43,349 nt of DNA from Gallibacterium anatis DSM 16844 = F 149. Its GTDB lineage: Bacteria; Pseudomonadota; Gammaproteobacteria; Enterobacterales; Pasteurellaceae. This document shows, one piece after another, positions 43,277 to 43,349 of this stretch. A program made the translations under genes and the position numbers. How positions within the stretch are numbered: position 1 is the first letter of the stretch; each line of letters opens with the position of its first letter. The stretch is from assembly GCF_000379785.1 (NCBI RefSeq), contig NZ_KB903748.1:18459-61807 (forward strand), written 5' to 3'. The notes beneath the pieces were generated by a model. That model saw only the letters and a program-made list of their open reading frames with translations. It was not told the DNA's origin and did not search any database.

Positions 43277-43349
43277 ATGCTCAAAAATACACCCTCACTC
43301 CAATATGAAATCGAGATGATAAGTCTCGAACAACTCGTTCCAAAAGACC
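43277..43349 (+). CDS. IS1182-like transposase, N-terminal fragment (cut by window end)
   Basis: The frame opens with MLKNTPSLQY and continues EIEMISLEQLVPKD to the window edge (24 codons). The E-M-[IV]-S-L-[ED]-x-L-V-P-x-D pattern is typical of the start of IS1182/IS5-group transposases. With only 24 residues the family call is tentative. No terminal inverted repeat could be verified because the right end is missing. Confidence 0.45.
   Translation, partial: MLKNTPSLQYEIEMISLEQLVPKD

Overview
The window looks like a Pasteurellaceae chromosome (Haemophilus/Pasteurella relatives). The acrRAB operon reads like the H. influenzae one. The gltA/sucABCD arrangement recalls Pasteurella rather than H. 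influenzae, which lacks citrate synthase. Species cannot be fixed from the sequence alone. One exact Haemophilus-type uptake motif (AAGTGCGGT, reverse strand at 903-911) was noticed. About 25.6 kb of ordinary chromosome is followed, at a tRNA-Leu(CAA) gene, by the first ~17.6 kb of an integrative and conjugative element (ICE) that runs off the right edge.

Chromosome (1-25736): the 3' end of a trimeric autotransporter adhesin; an AcrR/AcrA/AcrB multidrug efflux operon with a palindromic TetR-type operator; citrate synthase (gltA) divergent from sucABCD across a CRP-like site, with no sdhCDAB between them; then, mostly on the minus strand, lnt and corC, argD, tldD, a histidine phosphatase, and rng; metE divergent from metR with tandem MetJ boxes; a DUF441 membrane protein; and tRNA-Leu.

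ICE replication/partition module (25841-36036): parA, dnaB, parB, a DUF2857 gene, an STY4528-type replication gene, ssb, a PFL_4669-type gene, a DUF3158 gene and topB. This is the conserved order of the SPI-7/PAPI-1/ICEHin1056 class of elements, and the ICEHin1056 family is known to use tRNA-Leu. The replication gene carries inside its reading frame six complete palindromic iterons plus two half sites. All but one are spaced exactly 42 bp apart, and they are followed by an AT-rich stretch with an 18-bp palindrome. This looks like a replication origin embedded in its own initiator gene, as in lambda O.

ICE accessory region (36037-43349): small genes of mostly unknown function. They include membrane proteins, a DUF3577/STY4534 protein with an SSB-like tail, a coiled-coil membrane protein, a YdcK-like beta-helix protein made of 23 six-residue repeats, a VapD-type RNase, two tandem paralogues, and the start of an IS1182-like transposase.

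Two families of non-coding structure stand out. (1) A 23-bp palindrome with covarying arms and two GATC sites occurs about 11 times between 29.0 and 39.8 kb. It is mostly intergenic, partitions the cargo genes, and has one copy inside parB. (2) A two-hairpin 5' leader is repeated before three unrelated cargo genes. In it the ribosome binding site is sequestered by a strand that can alternatively pair with an upstream hairpin, so it looks like a bistable translational switch. Two further genes have simpler RBS-sequestering hairpins of different sequence. The T4SS, relaxase and integrase genes expected for such an ICE lie outside the window.
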